Assembly (NCBI RefSeq): GCF_900108345.1
Contig: NZ_FNVV01000014.1
Span: 1,287,664-1,351,663, forward strand
Reading direction: 5' to 3'
Length of the DNA stretch: 64,000 nt
From: Bacteroides ndongoniae
GTDB lineage: Bacteria > Bacteroidota > Bacteroidia > Bacteroidales > Bacteroidaceae
Under the pieces are notes generated by a model, which was not told the DNA's origin, made no database searches, and saw nothing but the letters and a program-made list of their open reading frames with translations. Every line of letters begins with the position of its first letter. Position 1 is the first letter of the stretch. Positions 28,567-37,455 of the stretch are shown piece by piece. A program made the translations under genes and the position numbers.

Positions 28567-29013
28567 ATGGACAACTCAGAAAACGAAAAACAGATAGCTT
28601 TGGACAGACGCTACATACGCATGGCAAGCATTTGGGCCGAAAACTCCTATTGCAAGCGTCGCCAGGTAGGTGCGCTCATCGTCAAGGACAAGATGATCAT
28701 TTCGGATGGTTACAACGGCACTCCTTCCGGCTTCGAGAACGTATGCGAAGACGAGAACAATATTACCAAGCCTTATGTGCTTCATGCCGAAGCCAATGCC
28801 ATCACCAAAATAGCCCGCTCCAACAACAGTAGCGATGGAGCTACCATGTACGTCACCGCCTCGCCCTGCATCGAATGTTCCAAGCTGATCATCCAGGCCG
28901 GCATCAAGCGGGTGGTGTACTCCGAGAAATACCGCCTTGAGGACGGGCTCGATCTGCTCAAACGGGCAGGCATCGAAGTTGTCTACATCCCCATTGAAAA
29001 TGAACAGAGCTAA
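28567..29013 (+). CDS. dCMP/cytidine deaminase family protein (ComEB-like)
   Basis: 148 residues from the ATG at 28567, giving MDNSENEKQ; the earlier ATG at 28546 would overlap the lipoprotein gene. Zinc site HAEAN (His and catalytic Glu) and PCIEC (two Cys ligands), with the SDGYNGTPSGFENVCED substrate loop typical of dCMP deaminases. The product would be dUMP for thymidylate synthesis. It follows the lipoprotein stop by 7 nt, so it is in the same transcript. Confidence 0.9.
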   Translation: MDNSENEKQIALDRRYIRMASIWAENSYCKRRQVGALIVKDKMIISDGYNGTPSGFENVCEDENNITKPYVLHAEANAITKIARSNNSSDGATMYVTASPCIECSKLIIQAGIKRVVYSEKYRLEDGLDLLKRAGIEVVYIPIENEQS

Positions 29014-29050
29014 CTATTTATATTAACCACTAATCATTTACTAAAAATAC

Positions 29051-30787
29051 ATGAGTACAAAGAATTCATCCCGCTTCATGCCGCTCGTCATAGCTGTCTG
29101 CGTGGTAGTGGGCATTCTTATTGGAACATTCTATGCCAAGCATTATGGCGGAACAAAGCTTGGCATCATCAACGGTTCGTCCAACAAGCTTAATGCCTTG
29201 TTGCGGGTAATCGACGACCAGTATGTAGATACCGTCAACATGACAGACCTGGTCGAAAAGGCCATGCCTCAGATTCTGGCCGAACTGGATCCCCACTCCA
29301 CCTACATCCCTGCACAAAAGCTGGAAGAAGTCAACTCCGAACTGGAAGGCAGTTTTAGTGGCATTGGTGTACAGTTCACCATTCAGGAGGACACGATTCA
29401 TATCAACAGTGTAGTGCCCGGTGGCCCGTCGGAGAAAGTAGGTCTGATGGCTGGCGACCGCATCGTCATGGTCAACGACAGCCTTTTCGTCGGTAAAGGA
29501 CTGACCAACGAAAAAGCCATGCGCAACCTGAAGGGACCTAAAGGCACCACCGTCAAGCTGGGTATCAAACGAGCCTCTGAAAAAGAATTGCTCGACTTCA
29601 CCATTACCCGTGGTGACATTCCGCAAAACACCATCGATGCCGCTTACATGATCAACGATAAGTTTGGCTACGTGCAAATCAGCAAATTCGGACGTACTAC
29701 ACACGTTGAACTGCTCTATGCCATCGCACAGCTCACCCATAAGGATTGTCAGGGACTGATTATCGACTTGCGCGACAACACCGGAGGCTACATGGAAGCC
29801 GCCACCCGCATGGTCAACGAATTCCTGCCCGAAGGCAAACTGATTGTTTACACCCAGGGACGCAAATATCCGCGCATGGAAGAATATGCCAACGGAACAG
29901 GCAGTTGCCAGAAGATGCCGATTGTGGTGTTGGTCAACGAAGGTTCTGCTTCGGCAAGCGAAATCTTTGCCGGTGCCATACAGGATAACGACCGCGGTAC
30001 CATTGTAGGCCGCCGCTCGTTCGGAAAAGGACTGGTACAACAGCCTATCGACTTCAGCGACGGTTCGGCCATCCGTCTGACTATCGCCCGCTACTATACC
30101 CCGTCGGGTCGCTGCATCCAGCGTCCTTACGAGAACGGAAACAACAGCGAATACGAAATGGACTGGATCAACCGTTACGAGCATGGCGAGTTCTTCTCGA
30201 AAGACAGCATCAAGCTCGATGAAGACCAAAAATATTACACCACCCTCGGACGTCCTGTTTATGGTGGTGGAGGTATCATGCCCGACGTATTCGTACCGCA
30301 AGACACGACTGGCGTATCTTCCTATCTGATAGAAGTAAGTAACAAGGGTTTGATTCTGCAATTCAGCTTCCAGTATAGCGACCGCAACCGCAGCAAACTG
30401 AGCGAATGCGAAAACGAGGACGAGATGTATCAGTATTTACGCCGTCAAGGCATTGTAGACCAATTCATCCGCTTTGCCGACTCCAAGGGTGTGAAACGCC
30501 GTAACCTCCTCATCCATAAATCTCATAAGTTACTGGAAAAGAGTCTTTACGGTAACATTATCTATAATATTCTAGGCCGTGAACCTTACATCCGCTACCT
30601 CAACCAGAGCGATGCAACGGTTAAGACTGCATTGGAAATATTGGAAAAAGGCGAAGCATTCCCTAAAGCTCCCGCCCCAACGCCTCTAAACGAAACGGAC
30701 AATGAAGGAAAAGAAAAAAGAACTGCGCAGGCAGATAGCTTTGTTGAAGACGCAACACAGCTCTTCCGCTACGCAGCAGTCTGCTGA
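29051..30787 (+). CDS. S41-family C-terminal processing protease with PDZ domain
   Basis: 578 residues. An N-terminal membrane anchor/signal (about 9-27) places it in the periplasm. The PDZ domain is about 95-170 (GSFSGIGVQF, VPGGPSEKVGLMAGDRIVMVND). The S41 domain contains the catalytic Ser301 of SASEI and a Lys about 25 residues later (RRSFGKGLVQQP), making the Ser/Lys dyad. The C-terminal domain continues to about 555. It degrades or trims periplasmic proteins at their C-termini. The 3' end overlaps the next gene by 86 nt, which is unusually long; the last 28 residues of this protein are read from the overlap. Confidence 0.92.
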   Translation: MSTKNSSRFMPLVIAVCVVVGILIGTFYAKHYGGTKLGIINGSSNKLNALLRVIDDQYVDTVNMTDLVEKAMPQILAELDPHSTYIPAQKLEEVNSELEGSFSGIGVQFTIQEDTIHINSVVPGGPSEKVGLMAGDRIVMVNDSLFVGKGLTNEKAMRNLKGPKGTTVKLGIKRASEKELLDFTITRGDIPQNTIDAAYMINDKFGYVQISKFGRTTHVELLYAIAQLTHKDCQGLIIDLRDNTGGYMEAATRMVNEFLPEGKLIVYTQGRKYPRMEEYANGTGSCQKMPIVVLVNEGSASASEIFAGAIQDNDRGTIVGRRSFGKGLVQQPIDFSDGSAIRLTIARYYTPSGRCIQRPYENGNNSEYEMDWINRYEHGEFFSKDSIKLDEDQKYYTTLGRPVYGGGGIMPDVFVPQDTTGVSSYLIEVSNKGLILQFSFQYSDRNRSKLSECENEDEMYQYLRRQGIVDQFIRFADSKGVKRRNLLIHKSHKLLEKSLYGNIIYNILGREPYIRYLNQSDATVKTALEILEKGEAFPKAPAPTPLNETDNEGKEKRTAQADSFVEDATQLFRYAAVC

Positions 30788-31238
30788 AATCATGGCCGCC
30801 CTTGAAGACCATCCGGCTTTCAAGGCAGCCCATACCATATTATTGTATCACTCGCTGAAAGACGAAGTAGATACCCACAATTTCATCCGGAAGTGGAGCC
30901 GCTACAAGCGGATACTGCTTCCGGCAGTTGTAAATGACGATCTGGAACTGCGCCAGTATACCGGTCCCGACGATCTGACCGTCGGCAAATATGGCATCGA
31001 GGAACCTTCGGGCACTCCTTTCTGCGACTACGACGCCATCGATCTGATTATTGTACCCGGTGTAGGCTTCGACCGTCAGGGCAACCGGCTAGGACGAGGC
31101 AAAGGCTACTACGACCGCCTGCTGCCCTGCATACCGTCGGCCTATAAGATAGGTATCTGTTTCCCCTTCCAATTAGTAGAAGAAATTCCAGCGGAACCTT
31201 TTGATATCCGCATGGACGAAATCGTAACAAAAGAATGA
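30702..31238 (+). CDS. 5-formyltetrahydrofolate cyclo-ligase
   Basis: 178 residues, normal for the family. Converts 5-formyl-THF to 5,10-methenyl-THF using ATP. The start at 30702 gives the family-typical Lys/Arg-rich N-terminus MKEKKKELRRQIALL, although it lies inside the protease gene. The C-terminal nucleotide-binding signature VPGVGFDRQGNRLGRGKGYYDR is intact. It overlaps the next gene by 4 nt (ATGA). No separate promoter is evident. Confidence 0.92.
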   Translation: MKEKKKELRRQIALLKTQHSSSATQQSAEIMAALEDHPAFKAAHTILLYHSLKDEVDTHNFIRKWSRYKRILLPAVVNDDLELRQYTGPDDLTVGKYGIEEPSGTPFCDYDAIDLIIVPGVGFDRQGNRLGRGKGYYDRLLPCIPSAYKIGICFPFQLVEEIPAEPFDIRMDEIVTKE

Positions 31239-32011
31239 AAACAAATTATCACACCCACACCACACGCTGCCAGCATGCCACAGGAAGCGATGAAGAATTT
31301 GTATTGAGCGCCATCAAAGGCGGGTTTCAGGTACTCGGTTTTTCCGACCACACTCCCTGGAAATACCGTACCAATTATGTATCAAATATCCGCATGTTGC
31401 CCGACGAACTTCCCGGATACGTGGAAAGCCTGCGTGCCTTGCGCGAAAAATACCGCGATCAGATAGACATCAAGATAGGACTGGAATGCGAGTATTTTCC
31501 CGAATACATTTCGTGGCTGAAAGAACAAGTCAAGGAATACAAGCTGGATTACCTGATATTCGGCAACCACTTCTATCACACGGATGAGAAGTTCCCCTAC
31601 TTCGGACGAAATACCAACAACCACGATATGCTCGACCTGTACGAGGAAAGTGCCATCGAAGGCATGGAAAGCGGACTGTTCTGCTGCCTGGCTCATCCCG
31701 ACCTCTTCATGCTGTCTTACCCCGAATGGGACCACCACTGTACCACCATCAGCCGACACATCTGCCGGGCCGCTGCCCGACTCAACATTCCGTTGGAGTA
31801 TAACATCAGCTATGCCTCATACAACGAAATGCACGGAACCGAATCGTTCCCTCATCCCAAGTTCTGGCATATCGCAGCTGCCGAAGGATGTACGGCCATC
31901 ATCGGAGTAGACGCTCACGTCAGCAAGTATCTGGAAGAACAGAAATACTACAACCGTGCCATAGAAGAACTTAAAGAGCTAAAGATCAAAACGATCGATA
32001 AACTTCTGTAA
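31235..32011 (+). CDS. PHP-domain phosphatase (HisK-type histidinol phosphatase-like)
   Basis: 258 residues. PHP metal motifs NYHTHTTRC at the N-terminus, GFSDHTPW (about 34), LECEY (about 82), NHFYH (about 113), CCLAHPDLF and GVDAHVS near the C-terminus, which together build the trinuclear metal site. Members of this subgroup are annotated as histidinol-phosphatase, but other phosphoester substrates are possible. No other his genes are nearby. Coupled to the cyclo-ligase gene by an ATGA overlap. Confidence 0.8.
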   Translation: MKTNYHTHTTRCQHATGSDEEFVLSAIKGGFQVLGFSDHTPWKYRTNYVSNIRMLPDELPGYVESLRALREKYRDQIDIKIGLECEYFPEYISWLKEQVKEYKLDYLIFGNHFYHTDEKFPYFGRNTNNHDMLDLYEESAIEGMESGLFCCLAHPDLFMLSYPEWDHHCTTISRHICRAAARLNIPLEYNISYASYNEMHGTESFPHPKFWHIAAAEGCTAIIGVDAHVSKYLEEQKYYNRAIEELKELKIKTIDKLL

Positions 32012-32028
32012 GTTCTTTCCGCTACAGC

Positions 32029-32055
32029 ATGGAGGGGAACAGACTACCCCTCCAT
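32029..32055. terminator. Hairpin between convergent genes
   Basis: 9-bp perfect stem (32029-32037 with 32047-32055) between the PHP gene stop and the convergent NAD(P)HX repair gene, overlapping the last codons of the latter. There is no T-run on either strand, so terminator activity is uncertain. Confidence 0.3.
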
Positions 32056-33558
32056 CATTCTCCACGCCATCGGCAGCGAAGCTACAATATCGCCGGCAGT
32101 CATACCGATTTCACCTTGTTTGCGGGCTGCGATGTCACCCGCCAGACCATGCACATAGACACCCAGTCGCGCAGCAGTTTCCGCATCGTATCCCTGTGCA
32201 AGCAAAGCAAGCAACACTCCGGTCAGCACATCACCGCTGCCTCCCGTAGCCATACCCGGATTTCCGGTCGTGTTGAACCAGCATTGTCCCGACGGAGATA
32301 TAACAGCCGAATAGGCTCCTTTCAGTACAATGTGCACATCGGCTGTCCGTGCCAGTTCACGGGCTTTCATCAGCCGCTCGTACGAGTTCTGACATTTCCC
32401 CACCAAACGCTCCAGCTCTTTGGGATGCGGAGTCAGGATGCTTCCTTTGGGCAGATGTCCCAGATAGCTGCGATGTTCGCCCAGCAGGTTCAAGGCATCG
32501 GCATCGACTACCATCGGCACCTGACAGGATTCAATCTGATCAATCAACGCATTCTCCGTCTCGGGCGATTTCCCCAGACCGGGACCGATACCTACAGCCT
32601 GATAATCGTCGGTATCCGTTGCACCGGAGAAGCACGTCTCGCTGAAGTCTATCTCCGTCATAGCTTCGGGCACGGCAGTCTGCACGATGAAGTTGTTGCA
32701 GAAAGGTACATGCACCGTCAGCAATCCTACTCCCGAACGCAAGCAGGCCTTGGCAGCCAGCACCGATGCACCGGCCATCCCCTGCGAACCGGCTATCAGC
32801 AAAGCACGGCCGAAGTTGCCTTTATGCGCAAACTTGTCACGCGTTTTCAGTCGCCAGTTCACGTCGTCCGGTTCGGTCAGATAATAATCGGTAGTCATTT
32901 CGTCGATGGCTTCTTCACTCAGCCCGATGTCTAGTCTCTCCCACTCGCCTACATACGGTGCATTCTCGGCAAAGAGGAAAGCCAGCTTGGGCAACTGCAA
33001 CGTCAGCGTCACATCGGCACGGACAATGCAGGAAGCCACGTTGTAGGAATTGTCCTCGCCCATCAGGCCCGAAGGAATATCGATGGCCACCACTTTCGCC
33101 GGCGAAGCATTAATGTACTTCACCACAGCAGCAAAGCCGCCGCTCAAAGGCTTGTTCAGACCGCTGCCAAACAGACCGTCAATCACTACATGGTCTTCCG
33201 TCAGCTGGGGCGGCACAAATTGGGAAGTAATTTCGTGAAACACAATACCGGCCAGTCCGCCCAACCGTTCCTTGTTCGCTTCGCAATCCGGCGAAAGCTG
33301 CCCTTTGGTGTTGAACAGATATACTTCAATGCTATATCCCTGTCCGGCCAACAGACGAGCCACCGCCAGTGCATCACCTCCGTTGTTACCCGGTCCGGCG
33401 AACACAACGAAAGGAGTGTCGACGTCGTCCCAACGTTCCGCAATGGCTTTTGCCAATGAATTGGCAGCCCGTTCCATCAGGTCGATGGAATCTATCGGCT
33501 CATTTTCTATCGTATATGCATCCAGTTGCTTGATGCTTGTTGTAGGAAAAATCTTCAT
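32044..33558 (-). CDS. nnr: Bifunctional NAD(P)H-hydrate epimerase / ADP-dependent dehydratase
   Basis: Repairs hydrated NAD(P)H. 504 residues from the Met of MKIFPTTSIKQLD; the longer reading frame to 33639 would run through the divergent promoter. N-terminal epimerase domain (about 1-215: GPGNNGGDALAVARLL, VIDGLFGSGLNKPL) and C-terminal ribokinase-like dehydratase (about 225-500: GNFGRALLIAGSQGMAGA, VGIGPGLG, NTTGNPGMATGGSGDVLTG). Fused proteins of this kind are normal in bacteria. Divergent from the sialidase gene. Confidence 0.93.
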   Translation of the reverse strand: MKIFPTTSIKQLDAYTIENEPIDSIDLMERAANSLAKAIAERWDDVDTPFVVFAGPGNNGGDALAVARLLAGQGYSIEVYLFNTKGQLSPDCEANKERLGGLAGIVFHEITSQFVPPQLTEDHVVIDGLFGSGLNKPLSGGFAAVVKYINASPAKVVAIDIPSGLMGEDNSYNVASCIVRADVTLTLQLPKLAFLFAENAPYVGEWERLDIGLSEEAIDEMTTDYYLTEPDDVNWRLKTRDKFAHKGNFGRALLIAGSQGMAGASVLAAKACLRSGVGLLTVHVPFCNNFIVQTAVPEAMTEIDFSETCFSGATDTDDYQAVGIGPGLGKSPETENALIDQIESCQVPMVVDADALNLLGEHRSYLGHLPKGSILTPHPKELERLVGKCQNSYERLMKARELARTADVHIVLKGAYSAVISPSGQCWFNTTGNPGMATGGSGDVLTGVLLALLAQGYDAETAARLGVYVHGLAGDIAARKQGEIGMTAGDIVASLPMAWRMMEG

Positions 33559-33577
33559 ATCGTTTGCTATTTTGCAA

Positions 33578-33614
33578 CAAAGATAAAAGTTTAATTCAAG
33601 ATTTGCTATCTTTG
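33578..33614. promoter_or_regulatory. Two face-to-face -7 elements between nnr and sialidase
   Basis: TATCTTTG occurs on the minus strand (33585-33578, 20 nt before the nnr ATG) and on the plus strand (33607-33614, 24 nt before the sialidase ATG). Both match TAnnTTTG. The two promoters share about 20 nt of DNA. Clean TTTG -33 boxes were not seen. Confidence 0.5.
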
Positions 33615-33637
33615 CCCAAACCCTAAATGAATATATC

Positions 33638-35287
33638 ATGAAGATTTTCTTTACCTACCGCTATCTGGCACTCCTATTCATCTTGCTCTGCACTCCTCGC
33701 CTGCAAGCCTCGGAAGCCGACACCGTACGCATTCGCGAAACCCGTGTTCCTGTCCTCATCGACCGCTCGGACAACGAACTGTTCTACTTGCGCATCGATG
33801 CCCGCCACTGTAAAACGCTGGAAGAAGTAACCGTGGACTTCGGTTCACAAGTCAACCTGAACGATATTACAGCCCTGAAACTGTATTATGCCGGTACGGA
33901 AGGCGTACAGCGCGAAGGCAAAACATTCTATGCCCCTGCGGCATACCTGTCGCGTAACAATCCGCTCTATACCCGCAAAGCCAATCCGTCATATTCGATA
34001 CTGGCAGCTACGGTTACCTCACCCGGCAAAACCGTTACGCTGAAGGCAGCGCAACCCTTATATCCAGGCATCAACTATTTCTGGATCAGCCTACAGCTGA
34101 AACCCGATGCTTCACTGACTTCACGCATATCCGCCACCGTCAGTTCGGTCAAGACCGATGCGGGTGCAGCTCCCTTGCAATACGCACTGTCCTCGCCGCA
34201 ACAACACTTTACGGGCATTGGTGTACGCCATGCAGGCGATGACGGCGCAGCTGCCTACCGCATTCCGGGCATTGTCACCAGCAACAAGGGAACCTTGCTC
34301 GGTGTGTACGACATACGCTACAACAACAGCGCCGATCTGCAAGAACATATCGACATCGGCCTCAGCCGTAGCACAGACGGCGGACAGACATGGGAAAAGA
34401 TGCGTGTCCCCATGAGCTTCGGCGAATACGGCCATCTGCCGAAAGCCCAGAACGGCGTAGGCGATCCTGCCATCCTGGTAGACCGTCAGACGGGTACCAT
34501 CTGGATTATGGCTGCCTGGACACACGGCATGGGCAACCTCCGTGCCTGGTTCAACTCGGGACAAGGGAACGAACTGAACGAAACGGCCCAACTTATGCTG
34601 ACTCGCAGCGACGATGACGGAAAGACATGGTCGGCTCCCATCAACATCACCTCGCAGGTGAAAGATCCCGAATGGTTCTTCCTGCTCCAAGGACCCGGAC
34701 GGGGCATATCCATGGAAAACGGCACGCTGGTCTTTGCCGGCCAGTACATCGGTGCCGACCGCATTCCCTGCGCCTGCATTATCTACAGCGAGGACCACGG
34801 CCAGACATGGCACATCAGTCAGCCGGCACGCAGCAACACCACCGAAGCACAGGTTGCAGAGGTAGAACCCGGCGTACTGATGCTGAACATGCGCGACAAC
34901 CGTGGCGGAAGCCGCGCCGTAGCCATTACCCGCGACATGGGGCGCACGTGGCAGGAACATCCGTCGTCGCGCAAGGCACTGATCGAGCCGGTCTGCATGG
35001 CCAGCCTCATCCATGTGCCTGCTGCCGAAAACGTACTGAACCGTGACCTGTTGCTCTTCTCCAACCCCAACAGTACCAAGAACCGCAACATGATTACCCT
35101 GAAAGCCAGCCTGGACGGTGGACTGACCTGGCTGCCCCAGCATCAGGTACTGCTGGACGAAGGTGGCGGCTGGGGCTACTCCTGTCTCACCATGATCGAC
35201 CGCGAGACGGTAGGTATCTTCTACGAAAGCAGCACGGCCCACATGCTGTTCCAAGCCATCAAACTACAAGAAATCATCAAGGAATAA
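33638..35287 (+). CDS. Exo-sialidase (GH33)
   Basis: 549 residues with a signal peptide (about 1-24), so periplasmic or secreted. An N-terminal beta domain with jelly-roll look (about 30-175) precedes the six-bladed propeller. The arginine-triad RIP motif is AYRIPGIV (about 207-214). Asp boxes: SRSTDGGQTWEK, TRSDDDGKTWSA, YSEDHGQTWHI, ITRDMGRTWQE and ASLDGGLTWLP. It releases sialic acid from host glycans and works logically with the fucosidase/sulfatase locus 12 kb away. No sialic-acid transport or catabolism genes are adjacent. Confidence 0.93.
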   Translation: MKIFFTYRYLALLFILLCTPRLQASEADTVRIRETRVPVLIDRSDNELFYLRIDARHCKTLEEVTVDFGSQVNLNDITALKLYYAGTEGVQREGKTFYAPAAYLSRNNPLYTRKANPSYSILAATVTSPGKTVTLKAAQPLYPGINYFWISLQLKPDASLTSRISATVSSVKTDAGAAPLQYALSSPQQHFTGIGVRHAGDDGAAAYRIPGIVTSNKGTLLGVYDIRYNNSADLQEHIDIGLSRSTDGGQTWEKMRVPMSFGEYGHLPKAQNGVGDPAILVDRQTGTIWIMAAWTHGMGNLRAWFNSGQGNELNETAQLMLTRSDDDGKTWSAPINITSQVKDPEWFFLLQGPGRGISMENGTLVFAGQYIGADRIPCACIIYSEDHGQTWHISQPARSNTTEAQVAEVEPGVLMLNMRDNRGGSRAVAITRDMGRTWQEHPSSRKALIEPVCMASLIHVPAAENVLNRDLLLFSNPNSTKNRNMITLKASLDGGLTWLPQHQVLLDEGGGWGYSCLTMIDRETVGIFYESSTAHMLFQAIKLQEIIKE

Positions 35288-35295
35288 AAAACAGA

Positions 35296-35339
35296 CAGGC
35301 GGATGAAACCACCCATTCCCAAAGGGCTTCATCCGCCTG
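35296..35339. terminator. Terminator between convergent sialidase and trkH genes
   Basis: 12-bp perfect stem (35296-35307 with 35328-35339). On the minus strand it is followed by a T-run (A-run 35286-35290 on the plus strand). It can end the trkH transcript and, less surely, that of the sialidase gene. Confidence 0.6.
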
Positions 35340-35360
35340 CCTCACAAGTATTTTAAACGG

Positions 35361-35456
35361 CATTTGCACAGCCCGTGAGAGACACTTGCACGGCTCGCGA
35401 GAGACACTTGTACGGCTCGCGAGAGACACTTGCACGGCTCACGAGCAACACAAGTG
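35361..35456. repeat. 22-bp tandem repeat array (three full units)
   Basis: Full units at 35377-35398, 35399-35420 and 35421-35442, with partial copies on both sides. The unit runs gagagacacttgcacggctc plus gc or ac. Unit junctions form the palindrome ctcgcgag. The same core is found inverted at 50731-50796. It lies between two convergent genes. Short antisense reading frames over it look spurious. Confidence 0.85.
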
Positions 35457-35493
35457 TGGAACAAACCCCTCGCCAGAAAGGCTTCCGGACAGG

Positions 35494-37323
35494 TCAGTTG
35501 ATGATAATCTGACCGCTGGGATAACGGTATTTCGTATTCTTTTTCTGCTTCACAATGCCCAACATCAGTGTTATCAGTCCGACACGTCCCACAAACATCA
35601 GTACCACTATGAGTAGTTTGCTACCGTCGTGCAACAGCGGGGTCAGATTCAGGCTCGAACCTACCGTACTCAGCGCAGATACACACTCGAAGGTAACCGC
35701 CAGCAACGAATGTTCCGGCTCAAGCATGCTGATAATGAAGACGAACAGAAAGAGAATGGCAAACGACAACACCACCGTGGCATTCGACCGGCGGATAGAG
35801 TCGGACGACAGTTCGCGACCAAACACTTCCACTCGCTCCGTACCTCGCAATACCGCCACCAGATTCAACACGACAACCGCAAAGGCGTTCACTTTGATAC
35901 CGCCAGCCGTCGACTGCGAGCCACCGCCCACCCACATCAGCAACAGGTAGATCAGCAGCGACTGTACACCCAGCGTAGTCAGGTCCACACTGACAAAACC
36001 CGCCGTACGTGGACACACGGCATTGAAGAAAGCATGCGTCAGCTTGTCGCCCACCGGCATTCCGGCAAAAGCACCGTTCCACTCCAGCACCGCAATGGCA
36101 ACCGTACCCACTACCAACAGCAACAGGGTAACGATCAGCACAATCTTCGTATTCAGATTGTACAAATGATAGAAACGGCGACCATCCCATTCGCCCCTGC
36201 GGATAAAATGCCACAAACGGCGCACGTAGTGCAGCAGAATATCTTTGAAATTCACCAGAATCGGGAAGCCAATACCTCCCAATATAACAAGGAAAGATAC
36301 GTAGATATACAGCGGATTGTGTCCCGACATCAGTGCCGGATTGCCCAAATTGCCGGGCAACGTTGAGAAACCGGCATTGCAGAAAGCCGAAATGGAATGG
36401 AAAGCCGAAAAAGCCAGTTCCTCCTCCAACGTCATGCCCAACGTGCCGTGGATGTCGCTCCAGATGGCCAGCATTCCCGCTCCCTCTATCGCCAGCGTAA
36501 AGCCCAGAATGTAGACCAGCGTCGTCAGCAACGAGTTCAGCGAGTCCGAACTCACCATATCGCGCACCACCAGTTGATTGTAGAGCGACGTATTGCCCAT
36601 GAAGAACATCGCAAAGAAACTGGTCAGCGTCATCACGCCCAAACCGCCAATCTGAATCAGGATAATGATGACCACAAAACCGGCCGGCGTAAACGTCGAA
36701 GCCACGTCGACCGAAGTCAGTCCCGTGACACACACCGCACTGGTAGATATAAACAGCGAGTCGACCCACGAAATGCCATCCACCGTACATCGGGGAAGCA
36801 TCAGCAGCCCCGTGCCTATCAGTACGATTATCAGGAAACTGACTGCCAGTATCAGCGAAGGGTTGGTGCGCCGGCCCAGCAAGCGCACCATTCCGTTGGA
36901 CAACGTCAGTAGCGACAGCAAGAGCAGCAGTACCAGCCGGTAGCCTTTCCCGTGAAGGAAATTCCAGAAGTCCAGAATCCCTCCTTCCACCTCGGGCCGA
37001 TGAAAAATGACAGGCACCAGCGTCAGATACAGCAGCCCGGTCAGCACCCACGTCAGTTTGCTGAACGTTCGCCGCGTATCCTTGTATTCGAGCAGAATGT
37101 GCAGCGTGACATCCACCAGAAACACAATCCAGACGCCATGATACAGGCGGTTCACCTGCTGTGCTTCTTCGGCAGTAATGGTAAATCCATGCTCGTACAC
37201 CACTCCTATAATCAGCAGTAACGAAGCCAGATAAGTAAGCGAAGTAAATATGTTCAGAACGATCCGCACATACGGATGAATCCACTTATTCTGATAAAGC
37301 AGATACTTATGATAGATCTTCAT
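35494..37323 (-). CDS. TrkH-family potassium uptake protein
   Basis: 609-residue inner-membrane protein with ten or more hydrophobic segments. Selectivity-filter-type loops with conserved Gly are visible (ISTSAVCVTGLTSVD; FHSISAFCNAGFSTLPGN; NAVCPRTAGFVSVDL; ECVSALSTVGSSLN), the four pore repeats expected of TrkH/KtrB. The N-terminus (about 1-150) has four extra TM segments, common in Bacteroidetes. No trkA/ktrA regulatory subunit is adjacent. A good promoter lies upstream. Confidence 0.88.
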   Translation of the reverse strand: MKIYHKYLLYQNKWIHPYVRIVLNIFTSLTYLASLLLIIGVVYEHGFTITAEEAQQVNRLYHGVWIVFLVDVTLHILLEYKDTRRTFSKLTWVLTGLLYLTLVPVIFHRPEVEGGILDFWNFLHGKGYRLVLLLLLSLLTLSNGMVRLLGRRTNPSLILAVSFLIIVLIGTGLLMLPRCTVDGISWVDSLFISTSAVCVTGLTSVDVASTFTPAGFVVIIILIQIGGLGVMTLTSFFAMFFMGNTSLYNQLVVRDMVSSDSLNSLLTTLVYILGFTLAIEGAGMLAIWSDIHGTLGMTLEEELAFSAFHSISAFCNAGFSTLPGNLGNPALMSGHNPLYIYVSFLVILGGIGFPILVNFKDILLHYVRRLWHFIRRGEWDGRRFYHLYNLNTKIVLIVTLLLLVVGTVAIAVLEWNGAFAGMPVGDKLTHAFFNAVCPRTAGFVSVDLTTLGVQSLLIYLLLMWVGGGSQSTAGGIKVNAFAVVVLNLVAVLRGTERVEVFGRELSSDSIRRSNATVVLSFAILFLFVFIISMLEPEHSLLAVTFECVSALSTVGSSLNLTPLLHDGSKLLIVVLMFVGRVGLITLMLGIVKQKKNTKYRYPSGQIIIN

Positions 37324-37348
37324 CTTGATACCTGTTAAAGAAATGCGG

Positions 37349-37380
37349 CAAACATATACAAATAAACCAATATGGGCAAA
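37349..37380 (-). promoter_or_regulatory. Promoter of trkH-like gene
   Basis: On the minus strand TTTG (37380-37377), 20-nt spacer, then TATGTTTG (37356-37349), 26 nt before the ATG. Matches both Bacteroides promoter boxes. Confidence 0.65.
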
Positions 37381-37428
37381 AAAACAAGAAAAAAAGATAG
37401 CGTTTTAAAAATAATAACTACATTTGGG

Positions 37429-37436
37429 CAGTAATT
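37429..37436 (+). promoter_or_regulatory. -7 element of trpB2
   Basis: TACATTTG matches TAnnTTTG and lies 19 nt before the ATG at 37456. The -33 position holds a TTTT rather than TTTG. Confidence 0.5.
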
Positions 37437-37455
37437 ATTAAATATTTTAACCACT

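Noticed and set aside
29066..30361. 431-codon antisense frame in the S41 protease gene
   Set aside because: The protease on the plus strand has all catalytic and PDZ motifs; the antisense product shows none.
33559..33639. Longer N-terminus for the NAD(P)HX repair enzyme
   Set aside because: The extra 27 residues would be encoded within the divergent promoter region and do not resemble the family; MKIFPTTSIKQLD is the usual start.
35377..35442. Tandem repeats considered as a CRISPR array
   Set aside because: The units are directly adjacent, without spacers, only three copies are present, and there are no cas genes in the window. The same holds for the arrays at 10901 and 50731.
35386..35616. 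Small reading frames over the 22-bp arrays (also at 50571-50845)
   Set aside because: The predicted peptides merely translate the repeat and have no ribosome-binding site or conservation signal.
35720..37285. 521-codon minus-strand frame in a second frame of the trkH gene
   Set aside because: The other minus frame encodes an intact TrkH with pore motifs; this one is compositionally odd (Cys/Gly/Arg-rich) and has no hydrophobic pattern.
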